A DNA stretch of 45,243 nt, taken from contig CANQTH010000015.1 in NCBI GenBank assembly GCA_947626795.1, positions 1-45,243 on the forward strand. Reading direction: 5' to 3'. The notes under the pieces are model-generated. The model searched no databases and was not told the origin of the DNA. It worked only from the letters and a program-made list of their open reading frames with translations. Source of the stretch: an uncultured Lachnospiraceae bacterium (GTDB lineage Bacteria > Bacillota > Clostridia > Lachnospirales > Lachnospiraceae). The position numbers and the translations under genes are program-made. This document shows, one piece after another, positions 43,739-45,243 of the stretch. Each line of letters opens with the position of its first letter. The first letter of the stretch is position 1.

Positions 43739-44629
43739 TTACCCAAACAACTTCTCCCGCGGGTTCAGTTTCTTTCCCGGCCTCACCTCCAGGATCCTTC
43801 GGTAAATCCACTCGCTGTTCTTGTCGTCCCGCAGCGGCAGCAGGTAATCCCACTGCTCCTTCTGCCTCTCGTCCTCCTGGAAGCCGTTCCCGATGTATTT
43901 ACAAAGGGCTGGCCGTCAACTCCTCCTTGGTGCAGACGACATCGCCGAACGCGTTTTTTTCCATGTCAACATAGCTTCCCTCACAGACCACCCCGTACCG
44001 CATTTTATCCAGCAAAATATCCAATAAAAGCTGCGCATCTTTTTATCCAGCATTACCTGCGCGTCTTCCGCCAGCGACAGCTTTGTATCAAACTTCCGGC
44101 GTTCAAAACACTTTCGCTTCACCAGAACGGAATTTACCGCCAACTGGATATTTTTATATTCTTTCCGTAAGTCAACCATCCTATTTTTCTTAAAGCGGTA
44201 ATTGAGAGGATGCTCGCCTTCCCGCTCCCCAAAATAAACCATCTTTATAGCTACCAGATCTATCCATTTCCCGTTCTTTTTCAGATACTCATGCATCGCT
44301 TCCAATGCGTTGCTCTCTAACCGATCGTCCGCATCGGTAAAATTGACATACTTCCCTTTTGCCGCCTCAAGCCCTCTATTCCTTGCGGAGGACACGCCGC
44401 CATTTTCCTGGTGCAGCGCAACGATATTATCGGGATACCGAGCGGCATAGCGGTCGCAGATCTCCCCCGAGCCGTCCTTGGACCCGTCGTCCACCAGGAT
44501 CAACTGAATATTCTCGAACCCAATCGTCTGGGCAATGATGCTCTCGATCATTTCTTCCAGGTATTCTTCCACATTGTAAACCGCCGTTACAACGGATACC
44601 TTGTACCTATTCTCTTTTTCTATTCCCAT
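43739..44629 (-). pseudogene. Internally deleted GT2 / glycerophosphotransferase fusion gene
   Basis: This is the wreck of a third protein like that at 36221. Codons 1 to about 205 encode a GT2 domain almost identical to that paralogue at the start (VTAVYNVEEYL, LVDDGSKDGSGE; DADD in the metal site). A 26-base tandem duplication near 44034-44067 (GATGCGCAG repeated) shifts the frame. Soon after, near 43970, the sequence jumps from the GT2 region (VVCEGSY) to the far C-terminal end of a glycerophosphotransferase domain. VDMEKNAFGDVV and RDDKNSEWIYRRIL match FDYEKDGFGEVE and RDKKNCERVYEAI of the intact gene. A further frame change follows near 43910, and the frame ends at 43739 (KKLNPREKLFG). 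About 600 codons are missing. The open frame 43916-44629 (237 codons) is what remains readable. Confidence 0.8.
44034..44067. repeat. Short tandem duplication that breaks the frame
   Basis: On the minus strand GATGCGCAGGTAATGCTGGA is followed 26 bases later by GATGCGCAGCTTTTATTGGA. The extra 26 bases are not a multiple of three and end the GT2 frame. The two versions differ, so it may be a recombination scar between two paralogues and not simple slippage. Confidence 0.6.
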
Positions 44630-44681
44630 CTTCTTCTCTCACTTTGTACTTTTTAGAATCAGATTATAGTATGCCCAATCT

Positions 44682-44711
44682 ACTATAAACTATAAGCAAG
44701 GCCACTGTCAA
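44682..44711 (-). promoter_or_regulatory. Repeated promoter, copy C
   Basis: Minus-strand TTGACA (44711-44706) and TATAGT (44687-44682) are 18 bases apart. It lies upstream of the broken GT2 gene at 44629, so that remnant may still be transcribed. Confidence 0.65.
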
Positions 44712-44740
44712 GAAAAAGACTTGAAAATTTGGGAAATTTT

Positions 44741-44784
44741 GTAACAGTTCAACCCAAGACTTTGCATATGCTGTAAAGTCCGTA
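44741..44784 (+). repeat. REP-like element, copy 3 (first half only)
   Basis: It reads GTAACAGTTCAACCCAAGAC, then TTTGCATATGCTGTAAAGTCC. It has the same layout as copies 1 and 2, with changes in the hairpin loop and one arm. Confidence 0.65.
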
Positions 44785-44884
44785 GGAATACGAAAATTTA
44801 GCCAAGAGGAAATCTGCCCCACTGTAGGCGATTTGGAATGGATGATTTTCTTATTCGTTTTTCGTTTTGCAGGCAAGAACACGC

Positions 44885-44924
44885 AAAAAACCACCTCAAG
44901 ACGCTGTCTGACGCCGAGGTGGTT
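44885..44924 (-). terminator. Rho-independent terminator in repeat copy C
   Basis: Minus-strand AACCACCTC and GAGGTGGTT form a 9-bp stem around an 18-base loop, followed by TTTTTT (44890-44885). It lies about 45 bases after the stop of the Rpn-like fragment and fits as its terminator. Confidence 0.8.
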
Positions 44925-44969
44925 CTGCCATTCCTACGTTTGCTATGCCGCCTTGTATGCGGGCGCTTT

Positions 44970-45053
44970 CTAGCTCTCGCTGATCCGGAACTCGTCCTGC
45001 AGTGCCCCCATCTTCTCCTCATAACTAAGGCTCGTGGAAAACATCTTGCTCAG
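44970..45053 (-). pseudogene. Fragment of an Rpn-family (PD-(D/E)XK transposase-like) gene, middle part
   Basis: The minus-strand frame reads LSKMFSTSLSYEEKMGALQ, then DEFRISES and a TAG stop at 44970. A segment of this kind (Ser-x-Glu-Glu-Lys-Met ... Glu-Phe) occurs between the nuclease domain and the C-terminal tail of Rpn-type proteins. No nuclease domain precedes it here and no tail follows. The same end (GALRDEFRISES) occurs in repeat copy B at 42464. I am fairly unsure of the family. Confidence 0.45.
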
Positions 45054-45112
45054 TAGAGGTTGTGGCAAGCACGCGAAGACGCAACCCACACCTATCGCCC
45101 TTTTTTGCCCTG

Positions 45113-45243
45113 TCACTCTGCAGGCATCCCTCCGCGCTCCGCGATCCATTCCTGGATCGTCTCCGCGCTGGCCTTGACGGCACGCGCGATCTTGTCCAGC
45201 GGCAGCCCCATGTCCAAAAGCTCGTACGCCGTCTCCTTCGCCT
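45113..45243 (-). CDS. C-terminal end of an Rpn-family recombination-promoting nuclease-like protein (partial)
   Basis: The frame enters from the right window edge and encodes 42 residues before the stop at 45113. It begins AKETAYELLDMGLPLDKIA and continues RAVKASAETIQEWIAERGG. This tail, with a Leu-Leu-Asp-Met-Gly helix and an Ile-Ala-Arg-x-x-Lys/Ala-Ser helix-turn-helix-like pair, is typical of the end of Rpn/YhgA-type PD-(D/E)XK proteins in gut Firmicutes. The nuclease domain would lie outside the window, so activity cannot be judged. Confidence 0.6.
   Translation of the reverse strand, partial: AKETAYELLDMGLPLDKIARAVKASAETIQEWIAERGGMPAE

Larger units (their letters stand above)
44661..45009. 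repeat. Direct repeat of about 350 bp, copy C
   Basis: This is the second copy of the repeat at 42157-42503, in the same orientation about 2.5 kb away. It contains the promoter (44682-44711), REP-like element (44741-44784), terminator (44885-44924) and the end of a broken frame at 44970. The tract that is C10 in copy B is only C4 here (about 44817-44820). It fills most of the gene-free stretch 44630-45112. Confidence 0.85.

Noticed and set aside
1-45243. CRISPR arrays, tRNA or rRNA genes, complete insertion sequences
   Set aside because: I saw no regularly spaced repeats, no cloverleaf or rRNA segments and no full transposase gene with terminal inverted repeats.

Overview
The window is a large, modular locus for an extracellular glycan (capsule, exopolysaccharide or teichoic-acid-like polymer). 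The AT-leaning background, AGGAGG-type ribosome sites, two CDP-glycerol-type polymer transferases and Rpn-type nuclease debris suggest a Gram-positive gut Firmicute, most likely a Lachnospiraceae-type Clostridium. No rRNA or housekeeping gene is present to fix the taxon. Almost every gene reads right to left on the minus strand. The only convincing plus-strand gene is a small GtrA-type membrane protein.

Layout from left to right. (1) Positions 1-9.0 kb hold a modification and export block: an acyltransferase-3 (broken at or near the window edge), an acyl carrier protein, a DltA-like adenylating enzyme, a ferredoxin/F420-hydrogenase-beta protein fused to a hexapeptide acyltransferase, an aldo/keto reductase, an SGNH-like protein, a Wzx flippase and a pyruvyltransferase-family protein. 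(2) 9.3-13.6 kb hold a three-enzyme UDP-N-acetyl-6-deoxy-L-hexosamine pathway and a Wzy-like polymerase. (3) 13.7-18.9 kb hold an SDR epimerase/dehydratase, two glycosyltransferases, a TarI/IspD-like cytidylyltransferase and a LicD phosphotransferase. (4) 19.4-23.2 kb hold two genes that look foreign to the pathway: an orphan repeat-like protein and an AAA-ATPase/PD-(D/E)XK protein. (5) 23.3-29.6 kb hold the PglF-E-D-C set for UDP-N,N'-diacetylbacillosamine and its loading onto the lipid carrier, with an ATP-grasp/HAD fusion inserted among them. (6) 29.9-36.2 kb are GC-rich and hold an MBOAT/SGNH O-acylation pair, a GT2-like/glycerophosphotransferase fusion and a hexapeptide acyltransferase. 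(7) 36.2-45.2 kb hold a second GT2/glycerophosphotransferase fusion, a gtrA/gtrB/GT-C-like side-chain glycosylation module, a second acyltransferase-3, the wreck of a third GT2/glycerophosphotransferase fusion, and Rpn-nuclease fragments.

Taken together, PglC would start the repeat unit with a bacillosamine-type sugar and glycosyltransferases would extend it. Wzx and Wzy would flip and polymerise it. LicD and the glycerophosphotransferase-like enzymes would add phosphodiester-linked groups, and several acyltransferases would decorate it. The right end is recombinationally active: a promoter-bearing sequence recurs upstream of three transcription units, a roughly 350-bp direct repeat brackets an acyltransferase plus a deleted paralogue, and long C tracts (9-10) lie just upstream of two of these promoters. 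The most unusual biochemical lead is the DltA-like enzyme and carrier protein of block 1. The enzyme lacks the aspartate that binds an alpha-amino group, so it may activate a non-amino acid for polymer decoration. All functional statements are inferred from motifs and context read by eye.
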